DNA of 64,000 nt from Tribonema minus (Eukaryota; Sar; Xanthophyceae; Tribonematales; Tribonemataceae), in contig JAFCMP010000540.1 in assembly GCA_017506865.1 (NCBI GenBank), forward strand, positions 558,001 through 622,000. The letters run 5' to 3'. Shown in pieces: positions 12,401 through 23,484 of this stretch (the first letter of the stretch is position 1; each line of letters begins with the position of its first letter). The position numbers and the translations under genes were made by a program. A model generated the notes under the pieces. The model was not told where the DNA came from. It worked only from the letters and a program-made list of their open reading frames with translations, and made no database searches.

Positions 12401-14630
12401 TCATAGCGCCTGCCTCTTATGCCCTGATTAGTGTGTTGCGTAACTTCTGCTCACGTTCCATGTTCCTTACGTTCCATGTTCCTCATTTTGGAATTTGTTG
12501 AAGTGATCTCAACTCCCAACTCACAACATGCGCCTGCCTCTCCTGCCCTGTCACTTTTACATCAGCCGACCCCGACGCCCACAACGCCTAGGCCTACTCT
12601 CAAGGTACTTGTGTTGTTTGTTGAACTTTGCTAAAAAATCTGATGCGAGCACTGAGCGAGGGTGGGGTGTACACATTGAGTCAGTCGACAATGACTGCAT
12701 GCGTGATGCATGATTTCTGCATCAACCTTGCAATCATCGTAGTGCTGTTTTGCTCAGATAGGCTGGAACTGAATGTGCTTGCAACGGCTCAGCATGAGGC
12801 ACACAACCGCTGGCACTACAGCAGTTGCTGCAGGCGCAACAACTTCAAGTCAAGAGGCTGTCAGGGCTTGGGGCAAATGTAGAAATAGTTGCCAAGAGGC
12901 TGCAGCGGTGTTGTGCATTTGGCCAGCACGTATGCCCGATAATGTTGAGGTTCGCTCTTTGCACCAGTGATCCTTGACAGCTTTTGTTGCCACCCGTTGA
13001 GATCTGCAGTAGTGACTCGTCCGCTCTCATGCTCTGATTCACCTTGACTGCACGACCAGCCTATCTTGCTTAGCTTGTGTGCATGCCATTATGGGGGTCT
13101 GAGTGCCTGAAGCGTGTCTACCTTCCACTCGCGCCATGCGTGCTCGCTGTGAATGCTCGCACAATTGTTACCTAACCTTCAACTCTCCGCATTCGCACCC
13201 TCCTACCAACCCTGCAGCCCACCCCCCAACCGACAACACCTAAGCCCACACAAGGGTGCACAAACGGCGTGGTAAGTATGATAAGCATGCATGTGTAGTC
13301 TGTCTTTGACATCATGTCAATGTGTCGACGTAGGAAAATGCACTTGAGCTGACAAGACTGCGGTGGCGTGACACAGTGGCTGACATTGTGGGTATGATTC
13401 TTGAGCAAAAGCACCATGCTTCTGGCGTGCATTTGCGGCAAAGCTCGTCCAGCACTGCGTTGAATCGCAGTGTGTGGTTACAAATAAACCTGCGACGGCA
13501 CTGTGACGTGAGAGAGGTTTTGAATGAAGCACACCACCTTCGTGTAGTTTGCTGCGATGGTCACCACAGTTACAGCGACACTGTTCAATCATTCACAATG
13601 GCGCATGTAACTGTCATCATCAATGTGGCCGTCGACCCTGTAAACACAGTGGAGATGGCCAGTTAGGGTTAGGGTTAGGTCTTTAACGCTAATGGCTGCC
13701 ACCCTCTATGCCGCGCCTACATCGCATGCTGCAGTGTTGCATTCACAGCAGCCTGAGCGCCGTTACACTAGTAAGGTTCAACAAGGGTTAAGCAGAAGCA
13801 GGTTTAGGGCTGGCTTCCAACTCCACAATAGCACAGATATTTCAATGTGCATGGCAGCTCACAACTGCAGTGCTGCAGCAAGACAGTGCTCAACTGTCAG
13901 TGTGTGCGCATGGCGCTGCCGCTCATGCAGAGGGGGGCCCTGCCAAAGGGCAGCCCCGCCCCTCACTGCCACCCCCCTCTCCTTCCCTGGCGTTGCTCCC
14001 TGCCTAGAGATCGTGCGCAAGCTCACAGACTCACACCATGTCTCGACTGCGCCAGGTCACAACATGATTCCGCCAGCAGTGTTGTGATGTTTTTGCGCAG
14101 GTGCGGCAAGTTGAAGTGCTGCAAGGGCCTACATTTCCATATGCTCACACTCCACGGATGCCGGTTGATGCCATCATGGCGCTCACCCCCCCCACCCCCG
14201 ACCCCCCCCTGTCACCTCCTGTCAGTTTTGCACGGTCATCCTCAGGGGCAACCCCTTCCCCGGCACGTGCTTCATACCGGGCCAGCAACCCACCGGCCAG
14301 AACCTGCTCGACGCAGGCGTCGGCACCTGCATCAACACCCCCGCCTGCCCGCAGCGCTGCTTCATCCCCAACGACAGCCAGGGGCTCTGCGGCACCAACA
14401 CGTGCTCCGGCGGCGAGATCTGCCGCTGCTACAACAAGGTGCTCGGCGTCATGGGCGCGTCGTGCAAGCAGGCGGACCTCGTGGACGTCGCGCCGGGTGC
14501 CATCGTCAGCAATGGCGGCGGCTGCGCTGAGAACGCCTGCAACGCCGCCACCAACATCCAGGGCACCGCCGCAGGCTGCTGCCCTACGAGCTGCTCGCGC
14601 CGCACGTTCGCCGATCTCTTCCTGAAATAA
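3431..14630 (+). CDS. Secreted Cys-rich protein with exon-encoded Pro/Thr-repeat linker
   Basis: Predicted exons, all phase 0: 3431-3628, 4530-4577, 5264-5311, 5997-6044, 6711-6758, 7444-7491, 8177-8224, 8910-8957, 9643-9690, 10376-10423, 11098-11145, 11831-11878, 12566-12604, 13218-13271 and 14226-14630, giving about 407 residues. Exon 1 starts MRALGVLLLLLPFAASAAA, a clear signal peptide, and ends in CMCPCTCPPTPSPTPQPTTPK. Each 48-nt exon encodes PTPTPTPKPTPVPTPK, with Lys to Glu in the units at 7444 and 11831. The next two exons encode PTPTPTTPRPTLK and PTPQPTTPKPTQGCTNGV. The last exon is a Cys-rich domain with 15 Cys, ending FADLFLK. Acceptors read ctactgcag and donors read AAAG|gtgcat. 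The likely product is an extracellular or cell-wall protein with an extended, probably O-glycosylated linker; I do not recognise the Cys domain. The phase match across all exons is strong evidence; actual inclusion of each unit is unproven. Confidence 0.8.
4012..4059 (+). pseudogene. Decayed copy of the PT-linker exon
   Basis: An acceptor-like ctatag is followed by PTPVPI coding sequence, which then runs into ATATATATAA and the ataaaagctgacatc segment. The second half of the exon, its donor and most of the following intron are missing. Read through, the frame stops within a few codons. It is probably skipped. If used with its acceptor it would end the protein before the Cys-rich domain. Confidence 0.6.
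4040..12604 (+). repeat. Tandem array of about 733-bp exon-plus-intron units
   Basis: Eleven units each carry one 48-nt coding exon. Exon starts are spaced 734, 733, 714, 733, 733, 733, 733, 733, 722 and 733 bp, followed by one degenerate unit. The 714 unit has lost about 18 nt (around 6120) between two copies of cttga. The 722 unit has lost 11 nt (ctgtaccggtg, near 10685). Units are almost identical in intron as well as exon, which implies recent expansion or ongoing homogenisation. The degenerate outer copies (3903-4040, 12340-12604 and 13110-13271) share the same gtgatgtgtaagtgccactc-like and cgcctgcctctcctgccctg-like blocks. Confidence 0.95.
13664..13681 (+). repeat. Interstitial telomere-like TTAGGG repeat in an intron
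   Basis: About three uninterrupted GGGTTA hexamers lie in the last intron of the PT-linker gene, downstream of an otherwise featureless stretch (13272-14225). They show the hexamer form TTAGGG, not the plant TTTAGGG or the Chlamydomonas TTTTAGGG. Confidence 0.8.
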
Positions 14631-16612
14631 GCGTAACCGACGGCGGTAAAAGCTCCGCTGCTGCCCCCCTCCGTATACGCGCAATTACCAGCCAACCTTC
14701 CCAGCAGAGTACGACGGCGTCCCTCGATAGTGGCGGCCTGCTGCTGCCCTCCACACGTGTCATTGCTCAGCTGCTGTTGCGCCGTGCGTCAGCGAGCAGA
14801 GCTTTTTTGACATTTTTTGCCGCAAGGGCCTAGTTAGTGGCGCTTAGTTAGTGGCGTCTCAGTCACCCTGCATGGCAGCGCCCGCGCCCTAGGGCATTTG
14901 CTGCTGCAGGCTGTAGTCGTCCTTTGCACATCTAGTAAGCGTAAATAGGCTGTTAGGCGCAGTGTGAGGAGCACACTGCCGTACACCACAGTTCAGCGCA
15001 GGCGCTGTACTGTGTACTGTACCCCGTGCTGTCGCAGCGCAGCACTGCGCGGCAGGCCCTGCGCACCCTGCCCCGTACCACTCTTGCTTCTTTCGTCGCA
15101 CATCATCGCGCGGGTACTTCAGTTGATTGGTTTGCAGTTCTTTTGCCGCATTGACACTCAGGGTCCGAGGCAGAGTGGCGGCGCAGCCGCGTTGTCGTCG
15201 TTGACCATGCTACACTTTACTGTGCATTGTAATAATGTGATTTTCATTTGTGAAGTTGGGCTGCGTCTCCGCCTTCTCTTCTGCGTGTTTGCTTTTTTTG
15301 CTCTCCACGGTGTCTATCCCACACCATGCTGCACATGATGTGTTTTGTTGGACATGTTCCTGTTCCGGCTGTGTGCCTCTGTCAAATGTCTGCTGTGCTG
15401 ATGGCGCATGGTGTATGAGCACTGTTGCTGGCAAACCAACAAGTGCTGAGCGCACAACCACAGCAACGGCCGTGTGTTCACCGCCTTGTGGGCCATGTGT
15501 AGCTAGCGCATGCGCTGAGTAGTGCGTTTGCAATCTGTGCCAGTTTTCTGACTTCGGGTGCCTGCCTGATGAGATTTGATGTACATAAATGTGCCCTCCG
15601 CGGTTTTCTCAGGGGGTACATGTACATACGTGACATCCCCAAAAACCACTCAAAAAAAGTAGTTTTTAAAGAAGCATCAAGTGCGTAAGGCGCATGGCAG
15701 CAATAGACCACTCAGTACGCAGGCGACTGTGCAATTGCTGCATGCCGCGGAGTTGCCTGTGAAGCCTTTGTGATGATTTCGGATGCAGCCATGTGCAATT
15801 GAGCCACTGAGACGACTTTACCATGCCTTGCCCGAGCATGACTGCACGCCGTCTTTGCTTTGACATTTCCCTCGCCAACTTCAAGTAGATTTTTGCAGAG
15901 ACCCTGACACCCGCAGCGGGCGCAGTGACCTGATCAAGCAACGGCTGAACTTTATTCTGCGTCTGCTTGGGGTAGGCCACCTCACTGTGTTTCTGGGGAT
16001 AGCAACAAGTAGCTGACACATGGCAGATCAAAGGCATTATGTGCGCAAGTAGACAAACGAACTCAATCGAACGCCAAAGATACCAGGAGCCCCAAATTGA
16101 AGTTCATTATCATCAGCCACGGGGCCCGCACGGCGCTCGAACTTGCCAAGGCAAACCAAGCCGTGGCGCGCGCGAACAAGGCGCGTTGCGCTCTGCAGCG
16201 CCAAAGTTACTCCCACACTGCGTCAGAAAACAACAAAGAGGTGTCGCGGTCGGCACGCCGTGCCGCCGCAGGGAAAAAAATGCGCGTGCGCCGCAAGGCT
16301 CTAAAGTGCGACTGTGAAACAATGCGGACGACGGCGGACGAGAAAGACGCGCTGGGTGGCGGCGCGGCACGTGACCCTGCAAAGGGCGCGCTCGCGGCAC
16401 TAAACCGCCCTCTCAGATGCACCAGCCCTCTCGCTCCAGCGCCGCTCTGCCTGTCGGAGGCCATGATGCACTGGCGTGCCGCCGCCAGTGCATAAGACAC
16501 AGAGGCGGCGTATAGCATCCGCCGCCACCAACCATCTACCCGGTTCCCCCAAACTGAGTTGCGCGCCGCAGCCCCTGCCATGCCCCGAACGTACGTTTGC
16601 AGCGCGGGGGCA
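14631..16612. other. Intergenic between convergent genes; no gene seen
   Basis: The 3' ends of the PT-linker gene (+) and the kinase gene (-) face each other here. A TGTAATAATGTGA stretch near 15228 could be part of a 3' end signal, but I cannot show it. Open frames around 16040-16500 begin without ATG in an unusual frame and have no recognisable content. Confidence 0.4.
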
Positions 16613-18047
16613 TCATGCGACCGCGTGCAGGCGGACTTGCGACGCCAGGTGGTACTTGCGCCGTGGCGCATCACCGCTGCCGCCGCCCGCTAGCGCCGCC
16701 TCCGCGTGAGCTATACCTACCCTAGGCACGGCAGTGCTCAGCAGCGGCTCCAAGCGCGGCCACTCGAGCGGCGCCACCGCGCCCCATGCCTGCGGCGCTG
16801 CCGCAGCATTGTGTCGGAGCGCTGCCTTACTTGCTGCGGGGTCAGACGGCAACTGCTGCAGCTGCTGCTGCTGCTGCGGCTGCTGCTGCTGCTGCGGCTG
16901 CGGCTGCGGTGGCGCGCTGGACTCCGCAGGCGCAGCGCCACGTGCATCGCCGCTGCCGCCAGCGCCGCTGCCGCCGGCGCTGCTGCTGCTGTCACGGCCA
17001 CCGCCGCCGGCATCGCCCTGGTGCTCCACCGTGCTGCAAGGCCGCTGCGCCTGCTGCGCCTCGCCGCTGGCGGGCGCGCTGCTGCTGCTCCTGCGCCACT
17101 GCGCCGCCGCCGCGCCGCACAGCGGCGAGCGCTGCGGCGACGGCTGGTACGAGCGCTGCTGCAGCGGCGGCACGCGCGCCGGCGGGCGCCGCCCGACGAA
17201 CGGATTGCCCTTGGACGGCGCATAGGACGTGTTGCCTATGGCAGCGGGCGGCGATGTGCTGAACAGCTCCATCGCCGCCGCCGCCACCGCCGCCGCCGCT
17301 GTGGGGCTCAGGGTCCCGTCCCCCTGCTGCGCCGCCGCCGCGTCCGCGTGCACGCCGCCGCCGCCCTGGCTAAGCACCCTGTCGAGCTGCTGCAGCAGCG
17401 ACAGCAGCTGCGCGTGTTGCTCCGGCTGCAGCGTGGCGCCGCTGCCGCCGCCAACGGCGCCGTTGGCGGGGCTGCAGCCCGCGGCGACGGCGGCGGGCGG
17501 CGTCGCGCCGCCGGCGCCTTCCAGCAGCGCAGCGCTCTGCAGGAAGCCGCGCTTCGCCCACCCCGGCCACTCCTCCGGCGGCAGCGCCACCGCCGCCGCC
17601 GCGCCCTTGAGCTGCGCCTGCAGCCCCACGACCTGCTGCTGCAGCTTGGCCAGCAGGCTGTCGGCCGCGGGCGCCGCCGCCGCCGCCGCTGCCTCCGCCG
17701 CCGCCGCCGCCTCCGCCGCCGCCGCCTGCTGTTGCTGCGGCGGCGGCGGCGTCCGCGTGCGCGGCCGCGACGGCGTGCCCGAGCGGTTGGGCGAGCGCCC
17801 GGAGCGCGGCTGCTGCTGGCGCTGCGTCGGCGACAGCGAGGGCGCGCCGTCGCTGTCGCCGCCGCCGCGCGTCGGCGTGCGCGACAGCGGGTGGCGCTGC
17901 GGTATCGGCTCGAGGCGCATCGCGCGCGCGCCGCGCAGCGAGCTCGACGCCCTGCGCATCGCCGGGCGCTCCGCGGCGGCGTGGCCGCGCTCCGTCGCCG
18001 TGCGGCAGCCCGTCTCGCTGGCGCAGCGCTCGTTCGGCGCGGGCCGC

Positions 18048-18091
<44 letters not shown>

Positions 18092-20251
18092 GTGGTGGTG
18101 CTGGTGTGATGCCTCGCCGCCGCTGCCGCTGCCGCCGCCGCCGCCGCCAGCATCCATTGGAGCGCTGATGCTGTTGCGCTTCCGCATGCGCTGCGACGCC
18201 TCCCGCATCATCACGATGCTCACGCCTCCGTCCTCCACTCCTGCCGCATCACCCCCGGCGCTGCCGCCGCCGCCGCCGCCAGCCGCCATGACGGCAGCGG
18301 CGGCGGCGGCGGCGGCGGCGGCAGCGGCGGTGCCGAGCGCGCCGGGGGCGCTGCTGGACGGCTGCGTGCGCTCTTCGTGGTCCTCGGAGAGGAACGGATC
18401 GAGGGCGAGTTCCGCGGCGGTGGGCCGTTCCGCGGGGTCCCAGCGGAAGCACCGTTCCAGGAACGCGCGGAGACCGGCGCTGAGGTCCGCGGGCAGCGGC
18501 GGCGTCTGGCCGCGGCGCTCCAGCAGCGCCTGCAGCAGCGCGTAAGGCGTGGAGACGCCGTACGAGAACCTGCAGCAGCGGAGGCGGATCGAGGAGAGAG
18601 CGCGCGTGTACGTGTGTTGTCAGCAGTGGGCTGTGGGGGAGGGGAGGACGGTGACCTAGGCTTAGGGGGCTAGGGTCGGGCACACAGGGACGCGTGCGCA
18701 GCCCCAGCAACGAGCGCGCCACGGCTCATCGCATCGCGTGCAGCACGTGCAAAGGCGGTGATGCGGTGCGGCCCTGCTGTGCAGATGCCGGCGCGAGCGC
18801 GCGCAGTGTTTTCGGGAATGCGCGCGCATCAGCGGCTCAGCAGCGCGGCGCAGCGGTGCAGCACACGAAACATGCACGCATGTCAACCTTGTACACCAAC
18901 ACCGCCCTCAGCAGCGCGCGCAGACTGCAGAAAAAAACTGCAAAAAATAGCGCGGCGGTTTGAACGCGGACACATCTGTAGCGCTGCTCCGCCAAGCCAC
19001 GACACGACGCACGCGCGAGTGTACCTCCTACCCTCGCCTCCTCATACTGGTGGGCTGATGTCATCTTCGGTCAACCGCAGCCCGTTGTACAACGTAGAGG
19101 TTCTCCTGCCGTCTTGTCTCCGGGGCCATGTTACTCGCTCGCCACAAACACATTTCATTTAGTCAATCACAAAATGGATAGGACGGGACGCCTTTTCCTA
19201 GCCCAATTGAGGACCAAACGCTGCTCCCGCAGAGAAGCTGCGCGCACTTGCGACGCTAGGTGTCTCTTACAGCTGATGCCTGACCACTCGGCAACAGCTG
19301 CCGTAACCCTAACCCTGACCCTAACCCGAGCGCTCGCGCACTCACTCAGCCCTGTCACAACCGTGGTTGCGCACCCCCCTTACCCTAGCCATCGCGCCCC
19401 CTGACTCTCGCGGACTCACCATGGTCACACCGAACCCCTAGCTCTAGCCCCCACCCACCCTAGCCCTAACCCTAAACGCCCGCAAGCGCACTCACCACGG
19501 TCACACCAGTTGAACAACCCCTGGCCCTAGCCCCCCAACCCTAGCCTCAACCCTACCGCCCCTCAAGCGCATGGACAAGCGAAAGTCTGAGGCGATCGAG
19601 GTAACACTTTCGTACGCGAACGTCATCCGCTGCCCTGATGTCAAGGCGCTGCTGCCGATGCTGACGACTCATTTGGAACTCAACACGCCCTAATTCTAAC
19701 CCCTTCGAGCGCACTCACCACGGGGTCACCAGTTGCCAACCCTGACCCTAGCCCCCTAACCCTAGCCCCCCAACCCTAGCCCTGACCCTTACCCCCCCCG
19801 CAAGCGCACGCGCACTCACCACGGCGGCTCGCCGCTGACCATCTGCAGCACGGCTCCGCCGAACGACCACACGTCCACGGGCATCCCGTGCGCGGAGCGC
19901 TGCAGCACCTCCGGCGCCATGAAGTACGGCGTTCCCTTCAGCGCGCCGTCCGCGCGGCTGCCGGCGGCGTCCGACAGCTGCAGGCTCGCGCCAAAGTCAG
20001 CGAGCTTGACGACGCCGTGGTCGTCGACCAGGATGTTGGAGCCGTTGATGTCGCGGTGCACGACGTGGTGGCTGTGCAGGTACGCGAGGCCCTGGAGGGC
20101 CTGGCGGGTGTAGCTGGGGGGGGGGGGGGGGGGGGGATAGGGGGGGGGGAAGGGGGGGGGGGGTCAGCGTGGTGCACGGTGAGGTGGCAGAGTTGAAGTG
20201 ACAGTGCATGCTGATCTTATCGAGGTGCACTATACCTCGCTCTCTCTCTCT

Positions 20252-20302
<51 letters not shown>

Positions 20303-22349
20303 TTCCACACAAACACCTACACACACGCCTACGCGACACCAGAGGGCGATGGCGAACAGCGAGAGCAGGCCACGGTTGCGGGCTCATTTCGCGGGCGAAA
20401 GAGGCCTGAAGCAGCGCTCAGAAGTGTGGACACTGGTGACGCGGCACTGTGCGCCGTGTGCCATGCCAGTAAGGCATGCTTCCTTCGAGTTGACGGTGCG
20501 CAGTGGTAAGGTCGAATGCGCGGAAGCTGCAGCGCGCCAGCAGGCAAGTGCAGGGCTGAGCCGTGGCACTGCAGCACGAGCCCTTGCGGTGCGACGCGCT
20601 CAGCGGCTCCAGTGGTCACGGGAGCACATGTGTCACGTCAGGCTGCACTGTCGACCGCGCTCGCTCGGTCCAGCCGCTGCTAACGCGTAGTACACGGTAC
20701 ACACGCAGGGCGCGCGCAGTACACATACAGTTCGAGCACAGTACAGCGCAGACCTGCTGACCCGCGCGTCATGTCCTCCGAGAACGGCCCGAAGCGCTGC
20801 ATACACAGTGCACACACAGTACACAGACAGTTCACGCACAGAACAGCGCAAACCCCAGCTCACCCGCGCGTCATGTCCTCCGAGAACGGCCCGAAGCGCT
20901 GCAGCAAACTAGACACACTGCCGCCTGGCACCCACTCCTGGAATATGCACAACTGGTCGTGCTCCTCGCGGATCTCCGCGCCGAGGTACGAGACGATGTT
21001 CGGGTGCGAGAACGCGCGCATGAGCGCCATCTCGCGGTGCAGCTCGTGCAGGTCGCGGTCCGAGCCGCGCAGGCTCAGCACCTTGACCGCCATGAGCGCG
21101 CCCGTCGCCTCGTTCAGCCCCATGTACACCACCCCAAATGACCCGCGCGCGATGCGGTTGCCGAGCTTCCACTTGCCGGGCTGCACGCGCGCGCTGCCGC
21201 CGCCGCCGCCCCCGCGCCGCGCCGCCGCCGCGCCGCCGCTGCTGCGCACGTCGCCCACGGAGACGCAGCGGCGCTCCGCGGCGAGCGCGTGCGCGCGTTC
21301 TGCACCGCCGCCGGCGCCCGGCGCGGAGTCGCGGCGGTGGTCCGCCAGCGACGGCGGCGCGGACGCCGACGTCGCCTCAGTGCTCAGGCTGATGCGCAGG
21401 TGCGCGCCCCAGCGGTGCGGCAGCCGGAGCGCCGCGCCCCCCCCCCCGCGCCTGTGCCGCGGCCCGCCCCTCCCCCCCGTCTTGCCCTCGGAGTCCGTCG
21501 CCGAGTCCCCCGAGCTGCTGGAAGAGGAGGACCCCCCCCTCAGAAAGCGCTTGCGGAGCCTCTGCAAGCTCGTCAGCGCCGGCGGTGACGCTGCGCCGCC
21601 GTCGCTGTTGCCGCTGCGCTGCTGCTGGTGATGTTGCTTCTGCGGTGCCTGCTGCTGGAAGTGACGCGCGGGCGACGCGCACAGCGCATCGACTGCGCCG
21701 CCGAACGGCTGCTGCTGCTGCCGCCGCTGGTGGTCTGAAAAGACCTCCTGCAGCGAGGGGGCCTCTTGCGGCGGGACAGCGGAGGCAACGCTGGCGGGGG
21801 CCGGGAAGAACGTGATCACGCCTCGCCGCCCCCCTCCAGAGCTTGATTTGCCGCTGCACGCGTCTGCATCTATGCTTTGGAGTGTCTGCAGAAGGTGGGC
21901 CTGCGCCTCGGCGCCAGTTATGCCCCAGCCTTCCAACTGGCTGGCGGTGATCTTGCTGAGCTCGCCCTGACCGTCGCAGTACACCCTGAAGGACACAAGC
22001 GGGGGTCCAAGTAACAGACTCGTGAGGCCTCCACGCACTGAAATGAGCGAACGCCGCCGAGAAAACAGCGCGACAACTACGTTTGCAAAGTCTCTCACCT
22101 GAAATGATGCACAGCCGTGGACGCTGTGGGGGAGGGCACCCCCACTTCCGCCAACGCCTTCCGGAACGGATGCCACCGGGGGGACCTCGCCTGCCTGCTG
22201 CTGCCGCCGCTGCTGCCGCTGCCGCAGTGAGATCCCTCACAGCTCACAGGCGCCGTCTCTGAGCGAGAACTCACCCATCCCGGCGGCGTCGCTACCGCAG
22301 CAAAATACGCGTCATCGACCGGAACTGTTGCAGACGCACCAGCCCCCAT
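16613..22349 (-). CDS. MAPKKK-like (STE11/NPK1-type) protein kinase, predicted N-myristoylated
   Basis: Exons read from the right: 22349-22099, 21985-20864, 20113-19820 and 18569-16613, giving about 1207 residues. Junction phases agree (2/2/2). The N-terminus MGAGAS fits the N-myristoylation consensus. The kinase domain runs from about 356 to 616: Gly loop RGSFGV, Lys385 in MAVKVL, Glu402 of helix C, catalytic HRD with Asp479, Asn484, DFG Asp497, and activation-segment end GTPYFMAPEV. The RQALQGLAYLH and MPVDVWSFGG signatures are typical of MAP kinase kinase kinases. The usual catalytic-loop Lys (HRDIKGxN) is Asn481 here. The 590-residue C-terminal region is low complexity (Ala, Gly, Gln, Ser/Arg, with CAG/GCC runs), and its last exon may be spliced earlier than the stop I used. 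The role inferred is cytosolic or membrane-associated stress/MAPK signalling; upstream signal and target are unknown. Confidence 0.85.
19296..19800 (-). repeat. Degenerate CCCTAA-rich tract in kinase intron 3
   Basis: Several clusters of ccctaaccctgaccctaaccc type occur at 19303-19328, about 19455-19480 and 19738-19795, mixed with gcactcacca motifs that resemble the flanking donor region (cgcactcaccacgg at 19810-19824). This is a telomere-like repeat plus short copies of the splice-donor neighbourhood. Confidence 0.7.
20117..20310. repeat. Poly-G run and (CT)n/(CA)n microsatellite in kinase intron 2
   Basis: On the minus strand a C tract (plus-strand G at 20116-20162) lies directly next to the acceptor of exon 20113-19820 and would serve as its pyrimidine tract. 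It is followed by a compound CT then CA dinucleotide repeat at about 20236-20303. Such tracts are prone to length change and assembly error. Confidence 0.9.
20764..20905 (-). repeat. Tandem duplication of the exon 2 / donor junction (kinase gene)
   Basis: The end of kinase exon 2 (RFGPFSEDMTRG plus donor) at 20864-20905 is repeated at 20763-20800, about 100 bp further into the intron. The copy keeps the codons but has ggtcag instead of ggtgag at the donor, and it is preceded by an acceptor-like tatgcag. The intervening ctgtgtactgtgtg-type sequence is also duplicated. Confidence 0.9.
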
Positions 22350-23484
22350 GCGTGCTTTAGAGATGGTGTCGTTGCGCCGTCGTCCATACCACACCCTTGC
22401 AAACAGCGCCAGCAGCGCAATGCTGTGCTTTCGCTCAAGGCAACTGGGCGTTCTGTTCCTGGAGGCGGCTAGTGTACTGCCCCGCCCGCCCTTCTCAATC
22501 CCAACACGCCTATCAGCCAGCCGCACTACGTACTCAGCAGAGCTAGCTCAGCCAGCTGCTAGGGCGTTTGAGTGCAGGAGGTCACCCGCCGAGCGAAGAG
22601 ACCACGTTCGGCTTTTCCAGGAGTCGCTGGTCGAGATGGATACACTGGTGTCCAGCAGCACTGGCACAGGCTGCTGATGGCAGGCTCCCGCTTCTGGTAT
22701 GAACAGTTTGCCACTGCGAAGCGAGCGCCGCCGCTCCCCAAAGTGAAAAAAACTCCGACTTTCAAACGTTGTGTTCGCCAAAATTGAGAGTAACGGCAGC
22801 TGCTTCAAGGTCCTCTCTCATGACTAAAAAAACACACACCACACTCTTCACCACTCTCCCCCGAGCCCCCCGAGGAGCCACTTCCAACATCACTCTTTGA
22901 GCTTCAACCGACCGGCAGTTGAGAGGTGCTACTCCCTGCTTTCCTAGCAGATGGAGCAGATGGCCTCCGCTGCTCCTACTGGGACCGTTTTACACGCTGT
23001 GAGCTATGCCAGTGAGCTACTGTGAGTGATATACCCAGCACGAGGTGCAACCGCCAGAAAGAGGAACCGTGTGCTCTTGTGAGCAGCAAGTACTGCAAAT
23101 GGCATATGCCCACACGTCGCCATCAGTTGATGCTGAGTACTTCAAAGCAATAAAAATGTTACTGTACTGTTGGGCACGATGGACACAAAGTCGAAGACCT
23201 GCTGACTGCTACAGGTTCACCTGTCTGGCACAGCTCTTTCTTTTATTTGTGGCAGGCTAAGCAATTTGATCACGACAACGCGACACAAACACTTCAAAGC
23301 AAGGAAAGCTAGAACACTAGTTACCAGTCTTTATATACACGCCACACTTCACTACAACATGCTCTATCCGTAAATGCCCTTGTTTGCTGTATCCATGGGC
23401 GACGCTACTGTCACTGCAAGCTGACCTGCGCGCCGCAGGTCTGAAGAGATCTGCTGAGCATCAGCATCGTTGCTGAACGTCGCC
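22350..23484. other. Intergenic between kinase gene start and Rab gene 3' end; nothing clear
   Basis: This should contain the kinase promoter and 5' UTR (just right of 22349) and the 3' UTR of the Rab-like gene. The short frames present are scattered, without ATG-led coding character or recognisable motifs. Confidence 0.4.

Noticed and set aside
16097..16495. 132-residue basic frame on the plus strand
   Set aside because: Starts at TTG, no ATG in a sensible place, no recognisable family; GC-rich chance opening is likely.
16706..18545. Very long Arg-, Ala- and Cys-rich frames on the plus strand opposite the kinase tail
   Set aside because: They are antisense or alternative-frame readings of CAG/GCC triplet runs in the kinase C-terminus; only the minus-strand frame continues the kinase domain in phase.
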